Below, in pieces: positions 7,098 to 14,455 of a stretch of DNA of 31,389 bases. The DNA comes from an uncultured Spirochaetales bacterium (GTDB taxonomy: Bacteria > Spirochaetota > Spirochaetia > Treponematales > Treponemataceae): NCBI GenBank assembly GCA_946061495.1, contig CAMGSV010000003.1:1-31389 (forward strand). The letters are read 5' to 3'. Under the pieces are notes generated by a model. It saw only the letters and a program-made list of their open reading frames with translations, was not told the DNA's origin and did no database searches. How positions within the stretch are numbered: the stretch's first letter is position 1; every line of letters starts with the position of its first letter. The position numbers were made by a program, and so were the translations under genes.

Positions 7098-7658
7098 ATG
7101 AAAAGGATTATGATTTCATTCGGTATGCTGGTGTTGTTGGTCGGGAATGTTTTTGGTGACGAGTCTGGAAAGCTTCAGCGGGGGCTTTCTGTCGGTGCAA
7201 GCTGGAATGCTCAGAAGGAAAGGTATGGTGGTAGGTTGGAGGTGGGGCTACCCATTGTTGATGGGGAAAGTGGATGGCTGCTACGGTCAAGCTTTGGTTT
7301 GGGAGGATATGGTGGTAGTCTAAGTCAGACAGCAGCTCATTGGGGAGGGCTGGCCTTGGATGCAAAGATTATCGGGGGCGGCAAGATTCAGCGAGCGGAC
7401 TATGCAGTTCGTTCATACGGGTATCTTTCCGGGGAATTTGGAATGTTTGCCGCTGACACCAAATCCATTCACGCCGCACCCTTCATGGTGGGAATAGGAA
7501 TGGGAGGCGGCTTCGAATTCCAGTTCGCCAGGCGTGTTGCGTTTTTCATAGAATGTGGTGGAGCCTTGAATCTCATCGTGGGGAACGAGGCGAAGTCCTT
7601 CTCTGCCTTAAAAGGAGGAAGTCCAGCTCTTTCTATTGGATGGAGGAATTATTTTTGA
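7098..7658 (+). CDS. Small outer-membrane beta-barrel-like protein
   Basis: 186 residues. It starts with a signal peptide (MKRIMISFGMLVLLVGNVFG, cleavage after about residue 20). The mature part alternates hydrophobic and polar residues in short strands rich in Gly and aromatics (LLRSSFGLGGYGGSL, FMVGIGMGGGFEF, VAFFIECGGALNLIVG) and ends in Phe (GWRNYF), the outer-membrane insertion signature. About eight strands would fit. No sequence family is recognised. It lies first in an operon with the LytTR regulator, whose TTG start overlaps this gene's stop (TTGA), so barrel and regulator are probably translated in a coupled manner. Confidence 0.75.
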   Translation: MKRIMISFGMLVLLVGNVFGDESGKLQRGLSVGASWNAQKERYGGRLEVGLPIVDGESGWLLRSSFGLGGYGGSLSQTAAHWGGLALDAKIIGGGKIQRADYAVRSYGYLSGEFGMFAADTKSIHAAPFMVGIGMGGGFEFQFARRVAFFIECGGALNLIVGNEAKSFSALKGGSPALSIGWRNYF

Positions 7659-8152
7659 GGTGTGAAATTGAGGTTGTGCCTTGCCAGGCTCCTTACTGCG
7701 TGTTGCGTGTGGCACAACTGACTGACACTGCTTGCCAACTGGCAGACCGAATTCGTTGTCTTGACATGAAAAAGGAGCTTCCTGCACTACATGCTTGGGA
7801 CGGCAATTTTTGTGTGCCATTGGAATTGTCTGAAATAGTTCGGGTTTTTGCCATGGACAAGAGGGTCTTTGTGGAGACGAAAACGGAGACCCTCTTGCTG
7901 AGAAGCAGGTTGTATCAGGTTGAGACGTTGCTGGATGAATTCGGGCTGCATCAGTTCGTTCGCATTTCGAATAGTGAGATTGTCAATTTAAAGTATGTCC
8001 AGAAGTTTGACTTGAGTTTTACCGGTATCATCAAGATTCACCTGCGGCATGGAGGGGAATCCGTCGTATCCAGAAGGTATACACCAAAAATCAGAAAGAA
8101 GCTAAGGCTGTACAATGAATTATCTGCTAGCGTCCCAAGTGGGGGAGAGTAA
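7655..8152 (+). CDS. LytTR-domain transcription regulator (DUF3021-partner type)
   Basis: 165-residue DNA-binding protein without a receiver domain. Residues about 52-150 form the LytTR domain (IVRVFAMDKRVFVETKTETL, FVRISNSEIVNLKYVQKFDL, ESVVSRRYTPKIRKKL). The start is TTG 7655: a GGAGG sits 8 bases upstream, the start overlaps the previous stop (TTGA), and the resulting N terminus (M-R-C-E-I-E-V) matches the short beta-strand start usual for this subfamily. In-frame ATG 7640 would remove the ribosome-binding site. Its partner DUF3021 gene follows one base after the stop. In Firmicutes such pairs are autoregulated membrane-linked switches; the cue here is unknown. Confidence 0.9.
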   Translation: MRCEIEVVPCQAPYCVLRVAQLTDTACQLADRIRCLDMKKELPALHAWDGNFCVPLELSEIVRVFAMDKRVFVETKTETLLLRSRLYQVETLLDEFGLHQFVRISNSEIVNLKYVQKFDLSFTGIIKIHLRHGGESVVSRRYTPKIRKKLRLYNELSASVPSGGE

Positions 8153-8153
8153 G

Positions 8154-8600
8154 ATGATCATGTTAGGAAATAGTATACGAAGGGGAGCGTGGGGCAGTGC
8201 AATCGGTGTTCTCGCCTCCCATCTGATTCCATTGTTTATGTCTCTGCTGGCATCAGAGGGGGTGTTCCAGCCCGTTTCATCCAGTTTATTGCAGGATTTA
8301 GGTAATGAGCTTCAGGCAGTTTTGTTTCAATCGGGAGTTTTTTGTTTGGCAGGTTTTCTGATGGGACTAGAAAGCCTCATTTGGGAAAAGGAATGCTGGA
8401 GTCTCTTGCGGCAAACAGCGGTGCACTCAGGATTGAGTCTTTGTACCCTGTTGCCAGCCTTCTTTGTCTGCGGTTGGATAGAAAGCGCTGCGGCCTTCTT
8501 GTTGTGGCTGGGCATATTTCTAGCAATCTATCTGTTTGTCTGGTGTGCCTGTTACCTTGCAGGCCTCCGGACGGTACGGGAGCTCAACCGATTGCTGTGA
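8154..8600 (+). CDS. DUF3021 family membrane protein
   Basis: 148-residue protein with four predicted membrane helices (about 15-32, 57-75, 90-112, 116-137), the normal topology of DUF3021 proteins that accompany LytTR regulators. The likely start is ATG 8154 (GGGGGAG 5 bases upstream, inside the end of the LytTR gene); ATG 8160 is possible. By analogy it holds or controls the LytTR protein at the membrane. No terminator is visible directly after it, so transcription could continue into the small gene at 8739. Confidence 0.85.
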   Translation: MIMLGNSIRRGAWGSAIGVLASHLIPLFMSLLASEGVFQPVSSSLLQDLGNELQAVLFQSGVFCLAGFLMGLESLIWEKECWSLLRQTAVHSGLSLCTLLPAFFVCGWIESAAAFLLWLGIFLAIYLFVWCACYLAGLRTVRELNRLL

Positions 8601-8666
8601 AGCGCCATTGGCTGTTACCGGCTGAGACGGAACTGAACCGCCTGGATTATAGTATTGACAAAACCT

Positions 8667-8696
8667 TTGCTGGAATGGAGCTTAATGCATTATTAT
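8667..8696 (+). promoter_or_regulatory. Possible promoter of the small secreted protein gene
   Basis: TTGCTG (8667-8672), 18-base spacer, TATTAT (8691-8696), about 42 bases before ATG 8739. A TTGACA at 8655-8660 has no good -10 at proper spacing. Confidence 0.4.
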
Positions 8697-8738
8697 ATCC
8701 ATGTGAAACAGGATATTGCATATCGATAAGGAGTTTTT

Positions 8739-8973
8739 ATGAAGAAGATTTGCGTGATTGCCGCTCTGTCAATCTTCGTGTTGGCGGGTGTCAGCGCAGT
8801 TGGAAAAAAGGATTCCGCTGCCGGTGCTGCGGGTTATCACCGGACTGAATGAGCCCCGACAGGCTATCTCCTATAGCGCAACACCGGGACAGGCCTATGT
8901 GCTCAACGCAGATCTGAGTGTTGCAATCATTGACTATGCAAATGGCCAGATTGTTGCCAACATCCCGGAATAA
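8739..8973 (+). pseudogene. Small secreted protein, frameshifted in an A6 run
   Basis: ATG 8739 has a perfect AAGGAG 5 bases upstream. It encodes a signal peptide (MKKICVIAALSIFVLAGVSA), but the frame stops at 8850 after 37 codons. The +1 frame continues VLRVITGLNEPRQAISY...QIVANIPE to TAA 8971. Removing one A from the six at 8804-8809 joins the two parts into a 77-residue secreted protein reading SAVGKRIPLPVLRVITG across the join. A terminator follows directly (8992-9026), as expected for the end of a real gene. It may be a recent frameshift mutation, a sequencing or assembly error in the homopolymer, or slippage control. No family recognised. Confidence 0.7.
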
Positions 8974-8991
8974 GCCGATATAAATTATGAC

Positions 8992-9026
8992 AAAGGCAGC
9001 CCTATGAGGAATGGGCTGCCTTTTTT
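8992..9026 (+). terminator. Intrinsic terminator
   Basis: Stem AAAGGCAGCCC/GGGCTGCCTTT (8992-9002 with 9013-9023) with a ten-base loop and a T6 run (9021-9026). It ends the plus-strand unit before the convergent minus-strand operon. Confidence 0.95.
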
Positions 9027-9095
9027 ATGCGTGAAGGGCTGGGCTTTGAGATGACTCACTCAAAGGACACAATTCTTGGTTGCATCGAAACCGCT

Positions 9096-9719
9096 TCATT
9101 CTGCGGAGGAGGACTCAAATTCCTGCTGGATTGTATCCGCCACCTGCTGGATGCGAGGCTGCCGCCTTTCCTCCAGGGGGTTGTACAAGATGGGATTCCG
9201 CAGGGTCAGGCAAAGGATGATGAATTCCCTCTGCTCCAATGCCGTATACTCTTTGTCAAAATACAGCAGGGACGCTTCGGCAAGGCCATAGACACCATTG
9301 CCAAAGTACGCTACAGAAAAGAAATAGTTGCAGCAGTCCTTGTAGGCAGCCCTGCCTGCCAGTCGTCTTGCCGTGGCTAGCTGTACAACCTGTCGCTTTA
9401 GGCTTCTGGTTGAGAGTGGCAGCGTCCGGTTCAAAAAGCTGGCCGCCACAAAGCTGGCAATTTCATTGTTGCATTGAATCAAGTCCTGCACCCAGAGGGT
9501 GGGAGAAAAGCGAGGCTCCTTGCTTTTGTGCAGGATATGGCCGGCTAAGTCCAGTTGCATCTGCGAGAGCTTCAGGTTGCTCTGGGGCATAAGGTCGGAG
9601 TGGGAAATCTCCACCGCATTGAAATGGAGGAATAGTTCCACAGCAAGATACAGGGCCACTACCACACTGAAGAGACACAGGACACCCCTGCCAATTATCT
9701 TGATGCAAGTGCTTGGCAT
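9096..9719 (-). CDS. Degenerate GT51 (peptidoglycan transglycosylase)-like membrane protein
   Basis: 207 residues from ATG 9719 (AGGA 7 bases upstream). A membrane anchor spans about 10-32. Residues about 128-195 match the back half of GT51 transglycosylases: YFGNGVYGLAEASLLYFDKE, then LEQREFIILCLTLRNPILYNPL, equivalent to the usual Y-F-G-x-x-x-Y-G / YF-K / EAALLA / P-x-x-Y-x-P order. The front half lacks the catalytic EDxxFxxHxG and GGSTITQQ motifs; the aligned stretch reads NNEIASFVAASFLNRTLPLS. It is therefore unlikely to polymerise glycan and may bind lipid II or act as a structural protein. It follows the PII-like gene by 13 bases, third gene of the DUF1538 operon. Confidence 0.65.
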   Translation of the reverse strand: MPSTCIKIIGRGVLCLFSVVVALYLAVELFLHFNAVEISHSDLMPQSNLKLSQMQLDLAGHILHKSKEPRFSPTLWVQDLIQCNNEIASFVAASFLNRTLPLSTRSLKRQVVQLATARRLAGRAAYKDCCNYFFSVAYFGNGVYGLAEASLLYFDKEYTALEQREFIILCLTLRNPILYNPLEERRQPRIQQVADTIQQEFESSSAE

Positions 9720-9732
9720 TGCCTTTCCTGCC

Positions 9733-10413
9733 CTACACCTTAAAGGCTCGCTCCACTGGCAGGGCACAGACAATGCCCCTTGCATCGCTACGGACTCCAT
9801 GCTCCTTGTTCACTGCATCCATAATCTGGGTGGCGATGGTGGAGGCAGCCAAAATCATGATGATTTCCCGCTCCTCCATTACATCTTGAATGCCAAAATG
9901 ACTCATCATGCCTCCATCTGCCAGACGCGACCTGATGATGGTTCCTCCCATGGCTCCTGCAGCACGGGCGGTGTGCATCACTTGGTCAGTGCAGCCCTGG
10001 TTTACAGAAATCAATATCAGCTGGTGATTATATTCGTTTCTCATCTCTTCCTCTCCTTCATGTGATGTTACGGGGGTAGTGGTGCGGGAAATCATCTCCG
10101 CAGTAAGCCGATTGACGGCTGAAAGCTTCAGCTCCATCATCAAACCACGGTACCGGCTGGAGCCAAGGCTTTCCCGCAGGACTACAGCCAAGGCGTTGAT
10201 GGTCTGTCGTGGGGCAATGCTGAGAATAATGTCCTTGTCATTGCTTCCAAGTCCGAGAATATCCATCATTTCGGAGGGGGCCGTTCCAAAACCCATGGTC
10301 TGTATGTGAAACTGGATGTCCCGTGTGCGCATCATCTCCATGTAGGATGAGCCCTTTCCCCGCTCAAGGATGGACAGAATCATCTCCATGGGGTTGTTGT
10401 CCGTTCCACTCAT
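9733..10413 (-). CDS. PII-like regulatory protein, duplicated
   Basis: 226-residue cytosolic protein. The C-terminal half (about 128-226) has the PII fold pattern: QLILISVNQGCTDQVMHTAR, AAGAMGGTIIRSR, REIIMILAASTIATQIMDAV, and a closing GIVCALPVERAF strand. The N-terminal half repeats it in weaker form (TRDIQFHIQTMGFGTA, DIILSIAPRQTINALAVVLR), so it looks like a tandem PII-like protein. The start ATG 10413 overlaps the DUF1538 stop (ATGA), with AAGGAGG upstream. This gene commonly accompanies DUF1538 membrane proteins and by analogy with AmtB-GlnK probably gates that protein in response to a nucleotide or other small ligand. It lacks the canonical uridylylation tyrosine loop as far as I can see. 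Confidence 0.85.
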   Translation of the reverse strand: MSGTDNNPMEMILSILERGKGSSYMEMMRTRDIQFHIQTMGFGTAPSEMMDILGLGSNDKDIILSIAPRQTINALAVVLRESLGSSRYRGLMMELKLSAVNRLTAEMISRTTTPVTSHEGEEEMRNEYNHQLILISVNQGCTDQVMHTARAAGAMGGTIIRSRLADGGMMSHFGIQDVMEEREIIMILAASTIATQIMDAVNKEHGVRSDARGIVCALPVERAFKV

Positions 10414-11930
10414 TTGGCCACCTCCTTGTAGTACATCATGTCGTCCTCAATCTGCAGCAGCTCGCTGTGGGCCTGCAGCAGTTGTTTTTTCTGCCTCATC
10501 CTTCCCAATAAACCCATCACCTGGATGGTGATGAGGGGAGTCATAGCCACCATGGCCACGATTCCGAAGGCATCCGTCATTACATTGCCGCCCGCCGCCT
10601 CGCAGGCACCGATGGCAAAGGGCAGGATGAAGGTGGTGGTCATGGGACCGCTGGCAACACCGCCGGAGTCAAAGGCGATACCGGTGTAGATGGGGGGTAC
10701 AAAGAAGGTGATGATCAGGGAGAGGGTGTAGCCGGCAATCAGGATGGGCAGGATGGGGATGCCCGTCAGCACTCGAAGCATGGCGATTCCCACGGAGCAG
10801 GCCACACCTACGGACAGGGCCACACCGATGGGACGCTGCCCGATGGCTCCGTTGGTGACCTCGGCAACCTGCTTTTTCAGGGAGTGGACGGCAGGCTCGG
10901 CGGAAACCACAAAGTACCCCATCAGGGCACCGGCAGGAATCAGGAGAAATTTCTTGCTGCTGGCGGCGATTCCTGCACCGATGAGACGGCCGGCGGGCAT
11001 GAATCCCACGTTGGCTCCAGCTAGAAAGAGCACCAGTCCGGCGTAGGTGTAGACGCAGCCCACCACTATTCGCATCATCTGGTGCCTGCTGAAGCTGCGG
11101 GTGATGATTTGGAACAGGGCAAGGCAGCCAAAGATGGGAGCCAGTGCGACGAGCACCTCCTTGGCGTAGTGGGGGAAGGCCTGGGCAAAGATGAGGAAGG
11201 CTCCCTTGGTGTCGGCTGCGATGAGCAGCTCCGTCTGTGAGCTGGTGGGCTCCGGTTGGAAGGTGATGCTGAGGATCAGCACCGAAAGGATGGGGCCCAC
11301 GCTGCAGAGGGCCACCAGACCGAAGCTGTTCTCGTGGGCATTCTTTGCGGTGCTCATCATGGCCATTCCCGTACCCAGTGCCATGATGAAGGGAACGGTG
11401 ATGGGACCGGTGGTGACGCCACCTGAGTCGAAGGCGACGGGAATGAAGTCCTCCGGGGCGAAGAAGGCCAGGACGATGACAGCTAAATAGAAGAGAATCA
11501 GCAGGCGCGACAGGGGAATGCCCACCCGTGTCCGCACCATGGAGACCACCAGGAAGATTCCTACGCCTACACCCACCGAGGCAATCAGCACCATGTTGGG
11601 GACGGAGGGAATCTGTTCTGCCAGTACCTGCAGGTCTGGCTCGGCGATGGTAATCATCACTCCCAGCACAAAGCAGATGGCCATTGGAATGACAAGACGC
11701 TTCGACCTACCGATTTGGGCACCGATGCCGTCTCCCAGAGGCTGCATGGAAATCTCTGATCCAATGGTAAAGAGGCTCATGCCGAAAATCAGGGTCAGGG
11801 TTCCAAAGAGGAACAGCACCAGCACGCCTGATTCCAGGGGGGCGATGGAAACGCTCAATACCAGCACAATGGCAAAAATCGGAAGCACAGACCGGATGGC
11901 TTCGCTCACGGCCTTGTTCAGATAGTTCAA
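10410..11930 (-). CDS. DUF1538 family integral membrane protein (putative transporter)
   Basis: 506 residues, about 12-14 membrane helices in two homologous halves. Each half carries an AEPxxxxLxxQ motif (about 96 and 344) and an AFDSGGVxxGPxTxxF motif (about 167 and 420), the family signature and probably the substrate site. The start is TTG 11930: AGGAGG lies 8 bases upstream. An in-frame ATG at 11987 falls inside the terminator hairpin of the upstream operon and has no ribosome-binding site, so it is rejected. The PII-like gene overlaps its stop by 4 bases. A TACAAT lies upstream, just past the terminator, but no clear -35. The transported compound is unknown. Confidence 0.9.
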   Translation of the reverse strand: MNYLNKAVSEAIRSVLPIFAIVLVLSVSIAPLESGVLVLFLFGTLTLIFGMSLFTIGSEISMQPLGDGIGAQIGRSKRLVIPMAICFVLGVMITIAEPDLQVLAEQIPSVPNMVLIASVGVGVGIFLVVSMVRTRVGIPLSRLLILFYLAVIVLAFFAPEDFIPVAFDSGGVTTGPITVPFIMALGTGMAMMSTAKNAHENSFGLVALCSVGPILSVLILSITFQPEPTSSQTELLIAADTKGAFLIFAQAFPHYAKEVLVALAPIFGCLALFQIITRSFSRHQMMRIVVGCVYTYAGLVLFLAGANVGFMPAGRLIGAGIAASSKKFLLIPAGALMGYFVVSAEPAVHSLKKQVAEVTNGAIGQRPIGVALSVGVACSVGIAMLRVLTGIPILPILIAGYTLSLIITFFVPPIYTGIAFDSGGVASGPMTTTFILPFAIGACEAAGGNVMTDAFGIVAMVAMTPLITIQVMGLLGRMRQKKQLLQAHSELLQIEDDMMYYKEVAK

Positions 11931-11970
11931 CGAGGCGACCTCCTGAGGAAAAATAAAATTGTAGAGAGAC

Positions 11971-12014
11971 AAAAAAAGAGCCGGCATTCAGCGGACAAGC
12001 TGAAGCTACCGGCT
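11971..12014 (-). terminator. Intrinsic terminator of the ahpC operon
   Basis: Outer stem AGCCGG/CCGGCT (11979-11984 with 12009-12014) and inner stem TTCAGC/GCTGAA, followed on the minus strand by T7 (11971-11977). A second perfect hairpin AATGCCCC/GGGGCATT (12053-12073) lies just after the reductase stop, without a T run. Confidence 0.9.
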
Positions 12015-12085
12015 GTCATTGTATATGATTTGTGTAGGTTCTGCAACAAACCAATGCCCCACAAAGGGGCATTGGGGCGTCTGGT

Positions 12086-13741
12086 TTATCCCTGGGCCTG
12101 AATCAGATCAAGAATCTGACGTGCGTTCTTCTTGCCGAAGGAGGACTCCCCTCCATTGATAATCATGCAGGGCACGCTCATCACCTGGTACTTGTCCCGT
12201 AGGTCAGGGAAGTGGTTCAGGTCGTAGACCTCCGCCGACACATTGCTGTTGAGGGAGGCAATGCACTGGGCGGCCACCACCAGGTCGGGGCACATGGTGC
12301 AGGACAGTGACACCAGAATCTTGATGTCCACCGGCTTTGCAATGGCCTGTGCGTCTGCCAGAACATCAGGGGCCAGCTGCTGTCCGGGACCCGCCGCATT
12401 GTAGAGGCCCAGCACAAAGCTGGTGAATTCGTGGCCTCCGGGCACTCCGTGGAAGGCCAGTCCAGTCCAGCTGCCGTCTCCACGGCAAATGCGGACGCAG
12501 GGCTTGTGCTGGTCGCTGCCGGAAGCCGTCACCCGAACCTCCAGCTTTGAGGTGAGCTTTGCCAGCTCCTCCATGTAGTTTTCCAGCTCCTGGGAAACGG
12601 GGCGGTCGTCCAGCTGTAGTTCCAGAATCAGGGGGTTCTCCATGCGGGAGAAGACGGTGTTCAGCTGGGCCAGCATGTCGGGGGTGAACAGGTCGCTGCT
12701 CTGGTTGCCGTCTGCCTCCTGGTCACCGCTGTCCTGGGAAGCTGTCTGACTGGTGGCAGCCATCTGGGGCTGCTGGGGCTTGATGCCCGTCTTCCGCTGG
12801 AGGGCGGCGGCGTACTTTTCCAGCTCGGTGGCGGCAATGGCGCCATCGCCTACAGCGGTGACAACCTGACGCAGATTCTTGATGCGGACATCGCCAGCTG
12901 CATAGAGTCCCGCTACCTTTGTCTGCATGTTGTTGTCGGTGACCACATAGCCCTGCTGGTCCAGCTCGGCAATGTCCTTTACCAGCTCAGTGGCAGGCTC
13001 GTATCCGGCGAAGACAAAGACACCGATGTTGTCTCCTGCCTCGGCCTTGTGTTCTGTCACCGCTCCAGTCTTGTTGTTGCGGTAGCGGATGGCACGGAGG
13101 ACGGAGTCTCCGGTGACCTCCTCCACCTCGGTGTTGGTGAGGACGGTAATCTTCTGGTGGTTTCGTGCCTCGTCGGCAACAGACTTGGCGCAGGCAAAGT
13201 CATCCTTGCGGATGAGGATGGTGACGTGGCGGGCATACTTGGTGAGGAAGACGCTTTCCTCTGCGGCGGCAAAGCCTCCGCCGATGACGAAGACCTCCTT
13301 TCCGGTGAAGAACTCGCCGTCGCAGGTGGCGCAGTAGGCTACACCATGGCCCTTGAATTCAGCCTCGCCCTTGAATCCAATCATGCGGGGGCGGGCGCCG
13401 GTGGCCAAAAGAATGCCGAAGCACTGCAGCTCTCCCCGGGTGGTGAAGACGCTCTTGAGGTCCCCCGCCACGGAAATCCGCTCCACTTCGGCCAGCATGA
13501 ATTCGGCACCGAAATTCTGTGCCTGCTTTCTCATTGTCTCTGTCAGGGCAGTCCCGCTGGTATGCTCTACTCCGGGGTAGTTCACCACTTCGGATGTGAT
13601 GGTAATCTGCCCGCCAAAGTTGTCCTTCTCAACAACAAGAACCCTGTACTTGGCGCGGGCCAAATACAGGGCTGTTGTGAGACCAGCTGGACCGCCACCG
13701 ATAACAACTACATCGTAGACAGTATCGTTGCGGTCACTCAT
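12086..13741 (-). CDS. AhpF-like flavin disulfide reductase with permuted domain order
   Basis: 551-residue FAD enzyme that should pass electrons from NAD(P)H to the adjacent peroxiredoxin. Residues 1-315 are a thioredoxin reductase: FAD loop GGGPAG 15-20, redox CATC 137-140, nucleotide loop GGGFAA 154-159, AAGD 281-284. A Gln/Ser/Thr-rich linker (about 316-350) leads to a double thioredoxin-fold region equivalent to the N-terminal domain of AhpF, with its active CTMC at 481-484 (SLSCTMCPDLVVAAQ) and a cis-Pro VPCMIING. In classical AhpF this domain is N-terminal; here it is C-terminal. ATG 13741 follows the ahpC TAA by two bases, AGGAG 11 bases upstream. Terminators follow. Confidence 0.92.
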   Translation of the reverse strand: MSDRNDTVYDVVVIGGGPAGLTTALYLARAKYRVLVVEKDNFGGQITITSEVVNYPGVEHTSGTALTETMRKQAQNFGAEFMLAEVERISVAGDLKSVFTTRGELQCFGILLATGARPRMIGFKGEAEFKGHGVAYCATCDGEFFTGKEVFVIGGGFAAAEESVFLTKYARHVTILIRKDDFACAKSVADEARNHQKITVLTNTEVEEVTGDSVLRAIRYRNNKTGAVTEHKAEAGDNIGVFVFAGYEPATELVKDIAELDQQGYVVTDNNMQTKVAGLYAAGDVRIKNLRQVVTAVGDGAIAATELEKYAAALQRKTGIKPQQPQMAATSQTASQDSGDQEADGNQSSDLFTPDMLAQLNTVFSRMENPLILELQLDDRPVSQELENYMEELAKLTSKLEVRVTASGSDQHKPCVRICRGDGSWTGLAFHGVPGGHEFTSFVLGLYNAAGPGQQLAPDVLADAQAIAKPVDIKILVSLSCTMCPDLVVAAQCIASLNSNVSAEVYDLNHFPDLRDKYQVMSVPCMIINGGESSFGKKNARQILDLIQAQG

Positions 13742-13743
13742 AA

Positions 13744-14307
13744 TTACAGGGCTCCTACCAGATCCAGGCTGGGCTTCAGTGTCTCAGCACCGGGCTGCCA
13801 CTTGGCAGGGCACACCTGGTCGCCGTTCTTGGCAACGAACTGGCTGGCCTGCACCTTGCGCAGCAGCTCCTCGGCGTTGCGTCCAACGTTACCGGCGTTC
13901 ACCTCGTAGGCCACAATCTTTCCCTCAGGGTTCAGAACGAAGGTTCCCCGCTCAGCCAGACCATTGGCCTCGATGTACACCTCGAAGTCCTTGGCCAGCA
14001 CGTGGGTGGGGTCAGCCAGCATGGTGTACTGGATGGCCTTAATGGTCTTGGAGGTGTCGGCCCAAGCCTTGTGTACGAAGTGGGTGTCGGTGGAAACAGA
14101 GTACACCTCGCAGCCAATCTTCTGGAACTCGGCATACTTGTTCTGCAGATCCTCCAGCTCAGTGGGGCACACGAAGGTGAAGTCAGCAGGATAGAAGAAG
14201 AATACGGACCACTTGCCCAGGATGTCCTTCTTGGAAACAGTCTTGAAGGCGTTGTTCTGGTAAGCCTCTACGGTGAACTCACCGATTTCTTTGTTGATCA
14301 ATGACAT
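13744..14307 (-). CDS. ahpC: 2-Cys peroxiredoxin, alkyl hydroperoxide reductase subunit C
   Basis: 187-residue cytoplasmic peroxidase reducing H2O2 and organic hydroperoxides. Peroxidatic Cys47 lies in the FTFVCP motif and resolving Cys166 in QVCPAKW; the C-terminal extension is full length, typical of the AhpC/Prx1 class. The start ATG 14307 has TAGGAG 8 bases upstream. It is first in a two-gene operon with its AhpF-like reductase. A near-consensus promoter lies at 14369-14397, and a repeated TATATAATA element in the control region (14319-14327 and 14366-14374) could be an operator. Confidence 0.97.
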   Translation of the reverse strand: MSLINKEIGEFTVEAYQNNAFKTVSKKDILGKWSVFFFYPADFTFVCPTELEDLQNKYAEFQKIGCEVYSVSTDTHFVHKAWADTSKTIKAIQYTMLADPTHVLAKDFEVYIEANGLAERGTFVLNPEGKIVAYEVNAGNVGRNAEELLRKVQASQFVAKNGDQVCPAKWQPGAETLKPSLDLVGAL

Positions 14308-14318
14308 GATGTAACTCC

Positions 14319-14397
14319 TATATAATAAGTTTTATTGCAAAAGTTAGCTAATGCAAATTACTTGGTATATAATACAAATTCCTTTTTATTGTGTCAA
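14319..14397 (-). promoter_or_regulatory. ahpC promoter with two TATATAATA repeats
   Basis: Minus strand TTGACA (14392-14397), 17-base spacer, TATTAT (14369-14374). The plus-strand 9-mer tatataata occurs twice, at 14366-14374 over the -10 and at 14319-14327 beside the ribosome-binding site, 47 bases apart. A PerR or other peroxide regulator is a natural guess, but neither copy matches a full PerR box. Confidence 0.75.
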
Positions 14398-14455
14398 TTG
14401 AATTTGAGAAGATTGGAGGATTATTGCAGTTATTGTCGTTTTGAGGAAAATTCTG

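Noticed and set aside
8803..8810. A_AAA_AAG slippery heptamer in the small secreted protein gene, suggesting programmed -1 frameshifting
   Set aside because: The downstream coding part is in the +1 frame, so a -1 slip leads to the wrong frame. Deletion of one A explains the data better.
11931..11987. Longer DUF1538 protein starting at ATG 11987
   Set aside because: That ATG lies within the terminator hairpin of the preceding operon, without ribosome-binding site; TTG 11930 has AGGAGG at 8 bases.
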